The notes beneath the pieces were generated by a model. It was given only the letters and a program-made list of their open reading frames with translations. It was not told where the DNA came from and ran no database searches. Below, one piece after another: positions 7,701 to 14,623 of a stretch of 14,623 nucleotides of DNA (positions are counted from its first letter, which is position 1; every line of letters starts with the position of its first letter). Source of the stretch: JADFUS01 sp964368765 (lineage in GTDB: Bacteria; Bacteroidota; Bacteroidia; Bacteroidales; Rikenellaceae); assembly GCA_964368765.1 (NCBI GenBank), contig CAYJCU010000049.1, positions 1 to 14,623 on the forward strand. The letters are read 5' to 3'. The position numbers were made by a program, and so were the translations under genes.

Positions 7701-8117
7701 CAATCTGTTAATGAGAAGATTAATTTATATAAGCAAATAGATAGATTAGAGGACGAGAGAGAGGCTATTAAGATGAAAGATGAGTTAAAAGATAGGTTCG
7801 GCACACTACCGGCACCTCTTTTATCGTTATTTAACGTAGTCTCAATACGAAGAGCTGCTGTTGAGCTTGGTTTTGAGAAGTCAATCATTAAAAATGGCTA
7901 TTTTATTCTCCATTTTGTCGGAGATAATAGCTCGTCATATTATAAAAGTGCACTGTTTGGTAAGGTAATGGAGTATGTTGGCACTAAACCAGAAAACTTT
8001 AAGCTAAAACCAAAGGGAAACAGATTATTACTCTCTATATCAGGTGTTAAGGGAACACTAGAGGCTCTTAATATTATTGCTGATATGAGAGAGTATGTAA
8101 AAAATAGCCTATTATGA
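4719..8117 (+). CDS. mfd: Transcription-repair coupling factor Mfd
   Basis: Mfd pushes RNA polymerase off damaged DNA by ATP-driven translocation and recruits UvrA for nucleotide excision repair. The 1132-residue product has the full architecture: the UvrB-like N-terminal modules (about 1-390, with EPGQFSVRGGIVDIF at 173-187), the CarD-like polymerase-interaction domain (about 427-490, starting LTIGDYIVHIDHGVGKF), the RecG-like motor, and the C-terminal regulatory domain (about 990-1132). Motor motifs are intact: Walker A GDVGYGKTE at 579-587, DEEQ at 680-683, TATPIPRTL at 706-714 and RGRVGR at 851-856. The TRG region follows with GAGNILGGEQSG at 905-916. No truncation or frameshift is seen. 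It sits between rng and coaX; its TGA overlaps the coaX ATG. Having an RNA-decay and a polymerase-clearing gene together is suggestive but may be simple operon packing. Confidence 0.97.
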   Translation: MRELHDIVKSYSKGGSLAELINKQEKSLLIRGLVGSSFAVTVAAYSQERCGLHLIVAESKDSAAYIANDLTELLGEERVMFFPSASKRSILYDSEDLSSVVLRTAALSAISTLERGESLYLCTYPEAICEKVVTTKTIADNSTEVSVDDTLDIAILVDMLINYEFRKVDFVYEPGQFSVRGGIVDIFSYGENQPYRLDFFGDTVESIRLFDIASQRSTKMLDRVVIVPYIREMTETSLREPLTKFIDDISGVESTVWIDDPMQLTHKLDDIYKKLLAKRVDAADVVADGSTIISNIGGSRVFYLRSDSDLLPAATTVEFNTTLQPSFSKNFELLASNIDDNILRGYTTYILTRNKAQIERLENIFNSIGKRNIFFQQLEQTLHSGFIDNDTKCCYYTDHQLFERYHKYKINREIKKSESVAVSELNSLTIGDYIVHIDHGVGKFGGLVKSVEAGKSIESVKLLFRDNDILLLNVHSLHKISKYRDKDGEPPKLHKLGSAIWQRYKSTAKSKVKDIARDLIALYAKRRTEQGHAFAPNNYLQQELEASFIYEDTPDQAKTCEAIYKDMESPTPMDRLVCGDVGYGKTEIAVRAAFKAVCDNKQVAVLVPTTILSLQHYRTFARRLKDFPVRVENISRAKGVALTKEIIKELEEGKIDILIGTHKMLGKDIRFKDLGLLIIDEEQKFGVSSKEKLKSIKANIDTMTLTATPIPRTLQFSLMGARDLSIINTPPPNRQSVTTEVHKFSVEIIRDAIETELKRNGQVFFLHNKVSNIERMASILTEMIPNLRVVIAHGQMSAVEMERRVMDFIYGEYDVLLSTTIIESGVDIPNANTIIINDAQNFGLSDLHQLRGRVGRTNRKAYCYLLLPEGKHLSENALRRVKAIEDFSELGSGFNIAMQDLDIRGAGNILGGEQSGFISDIGFEAYHKILNEAIAELKNEEYDTLFADTDVSVEGNEEAVKSVKPDVWQLEAGVFVSDCQMDIEEEAFVPDSYIQSVNEKINLYKQIDRLEDEREAIKMKDELKDRFGTLPAPLLSLFNVVSIRRAAVELGFEKSIIKNGYFILHFVGDNSSSYYKSALFGKVMEYVGTKPENFKLKPKGNRLLLSISGVKGTLEALNIIADMREYVKNSLL

Positions 8118-8842
8118 ATTTAATTATTGATAGCGGAAATACTCTAACTAAGTTGGCTGTTTTTGATGATGATAAAATAGTCGAATTAAAAAGAGTTAAA
8201 CAACTCACTGTGGAGGTGTTAGATGAGATATTAACCCAATATAACACTATTGATAAGGCAGCTTCGGCCTCGGTGGCTAGGCGTGATTTTTCGTTGGCAG
8301 ACTATTTTACTAGTAGAGGTATCTTTTTTATTGAGATAGATAGTAATACACCTATGCCAATTAAAAATGGGTACGATACACCTCAAACGTTGGGGATTGA
8401 TAGATTGGTGGCCTCGGTGGGGGGGCTAACTCTCTTCCCAAAGAGTGAGTTGCTAGTTGTAGATATAGGAAGTGCTATAACAATAGATAGGGTTAATAGT
8501 GGGGGTCTCTTTCTTGGCGGAAATATCTCGCCAGGAGTTGATATGAGATTTAAAGCTCTTAATATTTTCACTGCTAAACTTCCATTATGCGAGAAAAGTG
8601 ATTTTTTTTCTTTTTGTGGAAAAAATAGTGAAGAGGCAATAATTAATGGTGTAATGCAGGGAATTGCCAATGAATTAGATGGTTACATAGATTATTATAA
8701 GAGAGAGAATAATAATATTATAATAATTTTTACAGGAGGAGACGCAAAATATTTTGAAAATAAATTAAAAAACACGATATTTGCAAATTGTGAAACGTTA
8801 TTGATAGGAATAAATGTTATATTAGAATATAATTATAGATAA
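8114..8842 (+). CDS. coaX: Type III pantothenate kinase
   Basis: CoaX phosphorylates pantothenate to 4'-phosphopantothenate, the first step of coenzyme A synthesis, in the cytoplasm. The 242 residues match the family size. ASKHA-fold motifs are present: DSGNT at 6-10 (phosphate 1 loop), GIDR at 94-97 (pantothenate-site Asp and Arg), DIGSA at 117-121 (phosphate 2; Ser where Thr is more common) and GGNISPG at 135-141. A late FTGGDA segment fits the adenosine motif. The ATG overlaps the mfd stop as ATGA, so translation is probably coupled. The outer-membrane protein gene starts 2 bases after its stop. Its placement ahead of envelope genes matches a Bacteroidales arrangement I recall. Confidence 0.95.
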   Translation: MNLIIDSGNTLTKLAVFDDDKIVELKRVKQLTVEVLDEILTQYNTIDKAASASVARRDFSLADYFTSRGIFFIEIDSNTPMPIKNGYDTPQTLGIDRLVASVGGLTLFPKSELLVVDIGSAITIDRVNSGGLFLGGNISPGVDMRFKALNIFTAKLPLCEKSDFFSFCGKNSEEAIINGVMQGIANELDGYIDYYKRENNNIIIIFTGGDAKYFENKLKNTIFANCETLLIGINVILEYNYR

Positions 8843-8844
8843 AT

Positions 8845-10152
8845 ATGAGAAAAATAAAAGTACTGCTTACCGCTATTCTGCTTATTGCTTTAACAGCTGT
8901 GTCGGTAAATGCTCAAACTGAAGGAAGTGTATTTAATCCATACTCACAATATGGTTTCGGAAATTTATCTACACTAGGAACAGCTAGCTCAAAGGGTATG
9001 GGTGGTGTAGGAATTGCGACGAGAGAGAGATTTGAGATGAGTTTATCTAATCCAGCATCCTATAACTCGTCAGATAGACAAAATGTAATATTTAGTGCTA
9101 GTGGTACGGGTATTAATAACTACTTAAAGAGTGATGAAATTTCTAATAGTAGAAACTACTTTAACCTAGGTCACCTAAGTGCTCAATTACGTTTATCAAA
9201 AACATTTGGTTTTGGTATTGTTCTAGCCCCATTTAGTGATATGGGATATGAGATGAGCCGTACACTTACACAAAATGATGTTGTAACAAATATCGGAAAT
9301 GTGAGATACGATTTCTTAGGTAGTGGTGGTATTGCACAGGTTAAGGCAGGATTTGCTGCTACAATTTTTAAGAATTTCAATTTAGGTATCAACTATGTAT
9401 ATTATGTAGGCTCTTTCGATCAATCTTTTAACACTGTTTATACTCCATATATTGATGCGGTAAATTACAAGAATACATACGGATATAGTACTCAAAAAGT
9501 TAATCAGTCATCAGTAGAATTAGGGTTTCAGTATCGTATCAAATTGGGCGATTTTAAGTGGCTTAATTTAGGAGGTATTTACCAACCAGAGATTAAGTCG
9601 GCGATGGATAGAACATCAATATTGGCCACAGGGTATAGCACAAGTGCTTTAACAGAGTCAGATATTCTTGAAGAATTAGATTATGAAGAGAATTTCTATA
9701 TGCCAACTAAAATAGGCTTCGGTATTAACTTCGTTACAAATAAGATATCTGCATCTATTGACTATTCACTACAACAGTGGAGTAAGGCATTCCCAAATAA
9801 TAGTATTGCAAATATTAGCTATCAAGATAGAAACGAGATAAGAGTAGGGGCGCAATATATTCCTAACCGTTTTGATATACGTTCATTTTTAAAGAGATGG
9901 AGCTATCGTGCAGGTTTCACCTATGCAGACTCTTATGTTGTTGTTGATGGGAATAAAACAAGTGAAATAAGTGGTACATTAGGCTTGGGAATACCTATTG
10001 AAAAAGATTGGTTCTCGCAATTAGCAGTTGCTGTTGAGGTGGGTCAGTCGGGTACTCTTAACAATAACTTAGTTAGGAATACTTTTGTTAAATTAAACAT
10101 AGGTATTACCTTTGCAACCCGTAGGTGGTTTGTTCGCTACAAATATCACTAG
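8845..10152 (+). CDS. FadL/OmpP1-like outer-membrane beta-barrel protein
   Basis: The 435-residue product starts with a Sec signal peptide (basic MRKIK, hydrophobic core about 6-20, likely cleavage after VNA at 23). The mature start, with YSQYGFGNLS, KGMGGVGIA and LSNPASYN, follows the pattern of FadL/OmpP1-type barrels, in which a Gly-rich MGG region precedes an NPAS motif. Alternating polar and aromatic strands fill the rest, and the chain ends WFVRYKYH, an aromatic-rich final strand. FadL proteins let hydrophobic compounds cross the outer membrane; the substrate here is unknown. The gene follows coaX by 2 bases and precedes the exported TPR and LptC genes, so it is produced with the envelope group. 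Barrel and export are clear; transport function is inference. Confidence 0.8.
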   Translation: MRKIKVLLTAILLIALTAVSVNAQTEGSVFNPYSQYGFGNLSTLGTASSKGMGGVGIATRERFEMSLSNPASYNSSDRQNVIFSASGTGINNYLKSDEISNSRNYFNLGHLSAQLRLSKTFGFGIVLAPFSDMGYEMSRTLTQNDVVTNIGNVRYDFLGSGGIAQVKAGFAATIFKNFNLGINYVYYVGSFDQSFNTVYTPYIDAVNYKNTYGYSTQKVNQSSVELGFQYRIKLGDFKWLNLGGIYQPEIKSAMDRTSILATGYSTSALTESDILEELDYEENFYMPTKIGFGINFVTNKISASIDYSLQQWSKAFPNNSIANISYQDRNEIRVGAQYIPNRFDIRSFLKRWSYRAGFTYADSYVVVDGNKTSEISGTLGLGIPIEKDWFSQLAVAVEVGQSGTLNNNLVRNTFVKLNIGITFATRRWFVRYKYH

Positions 10153-10193
10153 AATATTTGATTTTAGTAATTAGTGTAAATTAAACATATAAT

Positions 10194-11570
10194 ATGATGA
10201 AAAAGGCAATTAAATTGATGATGGTGGTAGCAGTTATGGTATCGTTTGCATCTACAGTACTAGCACAGACGATTAACTATAACGACCCTAAGTATGTACA
10301 CTTAGGCAAGGATGCTGCTGAGAGAGAGCAGGTTCTACGTAAATATTCATTCTTGCGTGATGCTTTTAAGATGAATAACTACGAAGATTTCATGACTCGC
10401 TTTAACGATCTAGTAGAGATTAACCCTAAGACATACGAAAATATGTATATTTATGGAGTACGTCTTAATAAGGCTAAATATGCAGAGGCGACAGATCCTG
10501 CTGAGCAAGATAAATATGCTAAAGAGGTTATACGTATGTATGAGCTTCAAGCAGAGAACTATGGTGTGAAAAATGGCAAGAATGTATCTAAAACACCTCT
10601 TTATAATGCCTTCTCATTCTTAGTAGGAATAGATTACATTAAGTATGAAAAAGAGATTAAGAGTTTATCTCACAGAATATTAAATATCACAGAGAATGGT
10701 CTTGATTACGAGTTTATGCTTATCTATTTTGGTGTAATAACTAATGAGTTCCTTACCGATAGAGTATCTCCTGAGGAGGTTCTGAATGAGTATGATGGTT
10801 TAGCTCAAATGGTTGAGAAGAGTAATCACCCAGAGAAGACAAGAATACAACAATCTCTTGATGGACTACTACTTAACTCAGGTGCTGCTGACTGTATGAA
10901 CCTAGAGACACTTTTCCGTGCTCAGTATGAGGCTAGACCAAATGATGTAGAGCTTATCAAGAAAATCATGCGTTATCTTAACGATTATAACTGTGATGGG
11001 CCTTTCAAAGTTCTTCTTTCTGAGAAGTACTATAAATTAGATCCATCTGCTGACGCAGCTTACTCACTAGCTCTTACATTTAACTCACAAGGTGATACTC
11101 AGAAAGCTATTACATATCTTAAAGAGGCTATCACACGTGAAACAGCTCGTGAGAAGAAAGCTAAATATCAAGTACGTCTAGCTACTATCTATCTTATTAG
11201 CAAGCAGAATCAGTTAGCATCTACAACGGCTAAGAGTGCTATTGCATCTGACCCACGTAACTCTATGGCTAATTTTATCCTTGCGCAAGCTTATAGTATT
11301 GCACTAGCAAATAATGAGGTTAGTTGTGAGGCATTTGAGAAGAAAGCTGCTTTCTGGTTAGTTCTTGATGTTTTAAACAAAGCTAAATCTTTAGCTGCTC
11401 CTTACTCTAATGAGCTTAAAGATATAGAGAAGAGTATCTCTGCTGTTAAGGCTAACTTCCCATCAAGTGAGGATCTTTTCTTTAGAGAGAGTTTATCTAT
11501 TGGTAAAGAGTACACTGTTAATTGTGGTTGGATTAAGGGTAAAACAACTGTTAAAGGTGCAGCAAAATAG
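10194..11570 (+). CDS. Exported tetratricopeptide-repeat protein
   Basis: The 458-residue product has a signal peptide (MMKKAIK, hydrophobic core about 8-20, cleavage expected after VLA at 24, leaving Gln25). A TPR-like helical unit lies at about 51-91 (YSFLRDAFKMNNYEDFM...). Clearer repeats lie at about 287-320 (AYSLALTFNSQGDTQKAITYLKEA, broken here by nothing unusual) and 324-355, and a further weaker one at 356-400. Such proteins are protein-protein scaffolds in the periplasm or under the outer membrane. Its neighbours, a barrel upstream and an LptC-like lipoprotein 7 bases downstream, suggest a role in outer-membrane assembly or maintenance, but no specific function can be read. The reading frame begins with two consecutive ATGs, at 10194 and 10197; the choice does not change the mature protein. 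Confidence 0.85.
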   Translation: MMKKAIKLMMVVAVMVSFASTVLAQTINYNDPKYVHLGKDAAEREQVLRKYSFLRDAFKMNNYEDFMTRFNDLVEINPKTYENMYIYGVRLNKAKYAEATDPAEQDKYAKEVIRMYELQAENYGVKNGKNVSKTPLYNAFSFLVGIDYIKYEKEIKSLSHRILNITENGLDYEFMLIYFGVITNEFLTDRVSPEEVLNEYDGLAQMVEKSNHPEKTRIQQSLDGLLLNSGAADCMNLETLFRAQYEARPNDVELIKKIMRYLNDYNCDGPFKVLLSEKYYKLDPSADAAYSLALTFNSQGDTQKAITYLKEAITRETAREKKAKYQVRLATIYLISKQNQLASTTAKSAIASDPRNSMANFILAQAYSIALANNEVSCEAFEKKAAFWLVLDVLNKAKSLAAPYSNELKDIEKSISAVKANFPSSEDLFFRESLSIGKEYTVNCGWIKGKTTVKGAAK

Positions 11571-11577
11571 AGTTTAG

Positions 11578-12180
11578 ATGATAATTAAACAGTATAGTAA
11601 AATAACAACAATAGCACTCCTTATGTGGGGTGCTATGTTGGTTTTTGCCTGTAAGAGCAGTGAAAAGAGTGAAAAAAAAGATGAAGTGCAGAAGATTATG
11701 GAGACCGATAATCCTGTTATGACATCTTATGAGAATGGCAGAACACTCTATAAAATGATTGCTCCGCATCTAGAGCGTTATCAGGGCAAAGATACAGTAT
11801 ATATCGTTTTTGATAAAGGCATATACATAGAGAGTTACGACTCTTTAGGTAATATAGAGTCGTGGATAAAGGCTAAATATGCTATAAACTACGAGAGTGT
11901 AGGTAGGTGGGAGGCACGTGATAGTGTTGTTGGTCAAGATAAAGAGGGCAAACGAATATATACCGATACTCTATTCTGGGATCAGAAAAAAAAGATGATT
12001 ACATCTCCATCTAAAACGCGTGTTGTTGATGGCGAAGAGAGCGTTATAGGCTATAATGGCTTTGAGTCTGATGAGGCACTTAAAAATATTCTCTTTTACA
12101 ACTCTAAGGGTCGTATAACGGTAGATACTACCAAAAACGAAGCCGAGACGCTAGTAGAACCCACCGACAGTGTAGTATAA
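11578..12180 (+). CDS. lptC: LptC-like lipopolysaccharide-export lipoprotein
   Basis: LptC belongs to the Lpt bridge that moves lipopolysaccharide from the inner-membrane LptBFG transporter towards LptA and the outer membrane. The product has 200 residues. A lipoprotein signal with lipobox VFAC (Cys25) is followed by a charged linker, then by the LptC/YrbK beta-jellyroll, about 50-180. It carries the recognisable stretch YTDTLFWDQKKKMITSPSK and a GYNGFESDEALKN segment. E. coli LptC is held by a membrane helix; a lipid anchor is what I recall for the Bacteroidota form. The tail after about 185 is acidic and probably disordered. It is the last gene of the block starting at rng; the other Lpt genes are not in this window. 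Sequence divergence from enterobacterial LptC is high, but pattern and context agree. Confidence 0.85.
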   Translation: MIIKQYSKITTIALLMWGAMLVFACKSSEKSEKKDEVQKIMETDNPVMTSYENGRTLYKMIAPHLERYQGKDTVYIVFDKGIYIESYDSLGNIESWIKAKYAINYESVGRWEARDSVVGQDKEGKRIYTDTLFWDQKKKMITSPSKTRVVDGEESVIGYNGFESDEALKNILFYNSKGRITVDTTKNEAETLVEPTDSVV

Positions 12181-12250
12181 ACATCGTGATAAAAGCCGAT
12201 ATTATACTATCTGATATTATTTTGGTATATTATTGCATATTTTTGATTTG

Positions 12251-12336
12251 AAAATCATTGAAATATGGTAGTTTTTCAATTTTTTTTTATATATTTGTGG
12301 CTGTTTAGGCGTAAAGATAGTCTAAAATCATTGAAA
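12251..12336 (+). repeat. 13-base direct repeat flanking the ppiD promoter
   Basis: AAAATCATTGAAA occurs at 12251-12263 and again at 12324-12336, 73 bases apart start to start, one copy on each side of the predicted -7 element. The first copy also overlaps a small palindrome TGATTTGAAAATCA. This could be a pair of regulator sites or chance in AT-rich DNA. Confidence 0.4.
12265..12297 (+). promoter_or_regulatory. Putative ppiD promoter (Bacteroidota type)
   Basis: TATATTTG at 12290-12297 matches the TAnnTTTG -7 element exactly. The only -33 candidate is the weak ATGG at 12265-12268 with a 21-base spacer. Transcription would begin near 12303, giving an A-rich leader of about 60 bases before the ATG at 12366, common for well-expressed genes of this group. 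Confidence 0.5.
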
Positions 12337-12365
12337 AAGATAAATAAATAAAAAAATATAATTAT

Positions 12366-14405
12366 ATGGCAGCATTAAACACATTAAGAACAAAAGGAAG
12401 TCTTCTTCTCACAGTGGTTATTGGTTTAGCGTTATTCGCATTCCTAATAGGTGATGGACAGGCACTATTAAACGCTGATGGTACATCAGTTGGAACAATT
12501 AACGGTAATGAGGTGACTACTCGTGAGTACTCTGAAGAGGTGGAGAATATGACACAAGTGCGTCAGTTTATGACAGGTCAAACATCTTTATCTACTCAAG
12601 AGACTGAGATGATTCAAGATCAAGCGTGGGGTAGTTTTATTAACAAATTATCTGTAGTTCCAGCCTATTCATCGTTAGGTATCAATGTAACAGAAGATGA
12701 AATGATTGACCTTTCAAGTGGAGATAATATCTCTCCTGTAATTCGTCAATTCTTCTCTGATCAATCAGGTGTTTTTAATCTTCAGTTTCTTTCTAACTTC
12801 ACATCTCGCCTTTCTAATGATAAGCAAGATCCAGCAAATAAATTCTGGGCTTTTGCTAAAGATCAGGCTCGCACTTACCGTCTTTCTGAGAAATTTACCA
12901 CTTTAGTTAAGCAAGGTATGTTTGTAACTGATTTACAGGTAGAGCAGGCTTATAATAACGGTAAAGATAACTACTCAATAGAGTTTATTACTAAGAGTGT
13001 AAACTCTATCAAAGATGAAGAGATAACAGTTACTGATAGCGATTTACGTGCATATTATGAGAAGCATAAATCTCGTTTTAAGAGTGGCGATATGAGCGAG
13101 GTTGAGTATGTTACATTTGATATTGTTCCATCTGCAAGTGATTATGAGGCTGCGCAAATGAAATCAGTTTCAATAGCTAAAGAGCTAGCGGAGAGTGTAG
13201 ATGCTGAGCAGTATGTAAACTACAACTCTGAGGGTCGTTTTGATCCTATATATTATGATCTTTCTGCTCTTCCTAACTACTTGCAAGCTGTTGTTCCAAA
13301 TGCAAGAAAAGGTGCTACTTTTGAGCCTAACTTCGAAGGAGATCAATACTCAATAGCTCGTCTTAATGATGTTAAGATGATGCCTGATTCACTACAGATA
13401 CGTAGCGTTATCATACCTTCATCAGTGAATGTTGATAGTGTGTTTAATGTGGCTAAGAAATCTAATAGTGATTTAGAGTCGGTAATAGCAACTGTTGCTC
13501 AATCATCTGCTGCTACCTCTGTACCTACTATGATTAACACAGGTGCACTTCCTGCAAAATATGCAGAGTTACTTACGGCTAAGAGTGGTCAAACATTCCT
13601 TTTCAATGAGGGTCAAGGTGTTCACCAAATAGTTCGTGTTACAAAGGTAGGTAAGCGTGTTGAGAGATACCAAATAGCTGAGGTTCTATTTGCTGTGGTA
13701 CCAAGTAACGAGACAGAGCAAGATATTTATCAAAAAGCTACTAACCTGATAAACGAAATAGCTGCTGGTAAGAGCTTCGAAGATGCTGTTAATGCAAATC
13801 AGTATATCAAACGCTATACTCCTGTTCAAACAACAGATCGTGATTTCGCATCTATCGAGAGTTCAAGAGAGCTAGTTCGTTGGGCTTTCACAGCTGATGC
13901 AGGCGATGTATCAACAGTGGTATCTGCTAAAGATGTAAATATTGTTGCTTACTTAAGAGCAAAAAATACTCAAGGAATACAGCCTTTTGAGGCGGTTAAG
14001 AGAGATGTGAGCACATTATATATGGCAAAGGCTAAGATGGATAAAGTTGTTGCAGAGCTTAGCAATGCTCAGTCGCTTGAATCTTTAGCTGATAAGTTAA
14101 ATGTTGATGTTAACAGTGCAGTAGATGTTAATTTCTCTGATTTCTCTATACCAGGTATTGGAATGGCTCCAGAGGTAATTGGTAACATGACAGTGCTTTC
14201 AGAGGGTGCAATATCAAAGGGCATTCCTGCTGGAAATACAGCTGCAGTTATCAAGATAACTAATAAGGGTGCAAAAGATGGTTTCAATATGGATAAGGCA
14301 CGTGCTTTAGTGGCATCACAAATAGAAACTTATATCGAATCAAGAATAAGCTCTACATTAGAGAGCATGGTTGAGATATCAGACTTTAGAGTTGTTTATT
14401 ATTAA
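12366..14405 (+). CDS. ppiD: PpiD/SurA-like membrane-anchored periplasmic foldase
   Basis: The 679-residue product begins with a short cytoplasmic part (MAALNTLRTKG) and one membrane helix at about 11-28, with the rest in the periplasm. VGTINGNEVTTREYSEEV at about 42-59 and the following helices form the SurA/PpiD N-terminal chaperone domain, which binds unfolded outer-membrane proteins. A parvulin-like segment lies at about 340-430 (QIRSVIIP near the start, GQGVHQIVRVTKVG at the end), and a second related stretch begins at about 434. The first parvulin segment is short and I do not see the GGDLG-type core usual in active rotamases, so catalysis may be lost and chaperoning kept (inference). 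The gene has its own promoter and terminator. It follows the lptC block, as in other Bacteroidales that I recall. Family is clear; whether the best label is PpiD is less certain. Confidence 0.88.
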   Translation: MAALNTLRTKGSLLLTVVIGLALFAFLIGDGQALLNADGTSVGTINGNEVTTREYSEEVENMTQVRQFMTGQTSLSTQETEMIQDQAWGSFINKLSVVPAYSSLGINVTEDEMIDLSSGDNISPVIRQFFSDQSGVFNLQFLSNFTSRLSNDKQDPANKFWAFAKDQARTYRLSEKFTTLVKQGMFVTDLQVEQAYNNGKDNYSIEFITKSVNSIKDEEITVTDSDLRAYYEKHKSRFKSGDMSEVEYVTFDIVPSASDYEAAQMKSVSIAKELAESVDAEQYVNYNSEGRFDPIYYDLSALPNYLQAVVPNARKGATFEPNFEGDQYSIARLNDVKMMPDSLQIRSVIIPSSVNVDSVFNVAKKSNSDLESVIATVAQSSAATSVPTMINTGALPAKYAELLTAKSGQTFLFNEGQGVHQIVRVTKVGKRVERYQIAEVLFAVVPSNETEQDIYQKATNLINEIAAGKSFEDAVNANQYIKRYTPVQTTDRDFASIESSRELVRWAFTADAGDVSTVVSAKDVNIVAYLRAKNTQGIQPFEAVKRDVSTLYMAKAKMDKVVAELSNAQSLESLADKLNVDVNSAVDVNFSDFSIPGIGMAPEVIGNMTVLSEGAISKGIPAGNTAAVIKITNKGAKDGFNMDKARALVASQIETYIESRISSTLESMVEISDFRVVYY

Positions 14406-14428
14406 TATGCAAACTATATAATAGATTT

Positions 14429-14465
14429 AAAAGAAAGTGACCTTTTGGGTCACTTTCTTTTTTTT
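14429..14465 (+). terminator. Rho-independent terminator after ppiD
   Basis: AAGAAAGTGACC at 14431-14442 pairs perfectly with GGTCACTTTCTT at 14448-14459 around the loop TTTTG, followed by a T-run to 14465. A-residues before the stem mean it could work in both directions. It lies about 25 bases past the ppiD stop. Confidence 0.93.
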
Positions 14466-14499
14466 ATTTTAAGTCCTCAGAATCTACTTAAATTATTAG

Positions 14500-14623
14500 T
14501 AGTGTCCGGCGAACCTGATGATTGAATTTATGCACGTCATATCTACCCTAAAACCCACCATATAAGATGGGTTGTGAATATTATTTGTTTTGCGATGTGC
14601 TTATATTGTTGAGGATTTCGAAA
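14500..14623 (-). mobile_element. Putative end of an IS4-like insertion sequence entering from the right edge
   Basis: TAGTGTCCGGCGAACC starting at 14500 resembles, from memory, the terminal repeat TAGTGTCCGG of Bacteroidales IS4-like elements. On the minus strand a frame open from the edge (14622) reads FEILNNISTSQNK then TAA ending at 14581. This resembles the EIL..IS.S tail of those transposases, though the usual last residues (DKTP..EL) are missing. A hairpin AACCCA/TGGGTT (about 14551-14572) lies between that stop and the presumed end. Only 124 bases are visible, so the call is tentative; it could be unrelated intergenic DNA. It sits in the gap just past the ppiD terminator, a harmless insertion point. 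Confidence 0.35.

Noticed and set aside
6566..7888. Minus-strand open frames inside mfd
   Set aside because: They are antisense to the conserved helicase and C-terminal regions of Mfd; no independent evidence of coding.
8110..8120. Possible frameshift between mfd and coaX because the genes overlap
   Set aside because: The ATGA overlap is a normal coupled stop and start; both proteins are complete with proper ends.
1..14623. CRISPR arrays, tRNA or rRNA genes, phage or defence genes
   Set aside because: I saw no regularly spaced repeats, no cloverleaf-like tRNA or rRNA sequence, and all long frames are assigned to core functions.

Overview
This looks like an ordinary core-genome stretch of a low-GC member of the Bacteroidota, probably order Bacteroidales. 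The evidence is of three kinds. The proteins include group-typical versions of HU, RNase G, a lipoprotein LptC and a PpiD-like foldase. Promoters fit the Bacteroidota primary-sigma pattern (TTTG, about 19-21 bases, TAnnTTTG). Most gene starts lack a clear Shine-Dalgarno sequence. I assign these families by recognising motifs; no database search was run.

Layout. Bases 1-1439 hold the 5' part of comEC (DNA-uptake channel) on the minus strand, cut by the left edge. About 190 bases of divergent promoter DNA separate it from greA (transcript cleavage factor). Next come HU (nucleoid protein) and a 29-codon, extremely basic gene resembling the COX24/AURKAIP1-type ribosomal proteins, followed by a clear rho-independent terminator. 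Bases 2781-3113 are non-coding and hold an unusual cluster of hairpins. Six tightly packed plus-strand genes then run from 3114 to 12180: rng (RNase E/G), mfd (transcription-repair coupling), coaX (type III pantothenate kinase), a FadL-like outer-membrane protein, an exported TPR protein and an LptC-like lipoprotein. Gaps inside this block are 41 bases or less and one pair overlaps by 4 bases, so it reads as one operon. A separate promoter drives the long PpiD/SurA-like periplasmic foldase gene, which ends in a strong terminator. The last about 120 bases look like the end of an insertion sequence running in from the right.

How the genes fit together. The first part handles information processing: GreA rescues RNA polymerase, HU folds DNA, the 29-residue protein probably binds the ribosome, RNase G trims RNA and Mfd removes stalled polymerase. 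The second part serves the envelope: an outer-membrane barrel, an exported TPR protein, a lipopolysaccharide-export component and an anchored chaperone for outer-membrane proteins. CoaX links this block to coenzyme A supply.

I found no convincing new biological system. The points most worth checking are the 29-codon gene, the structured intergenic element at 2791-2944, the apparently degenerate rotamase domain of the PpiD-like protein and the putative IS end at the right edge.
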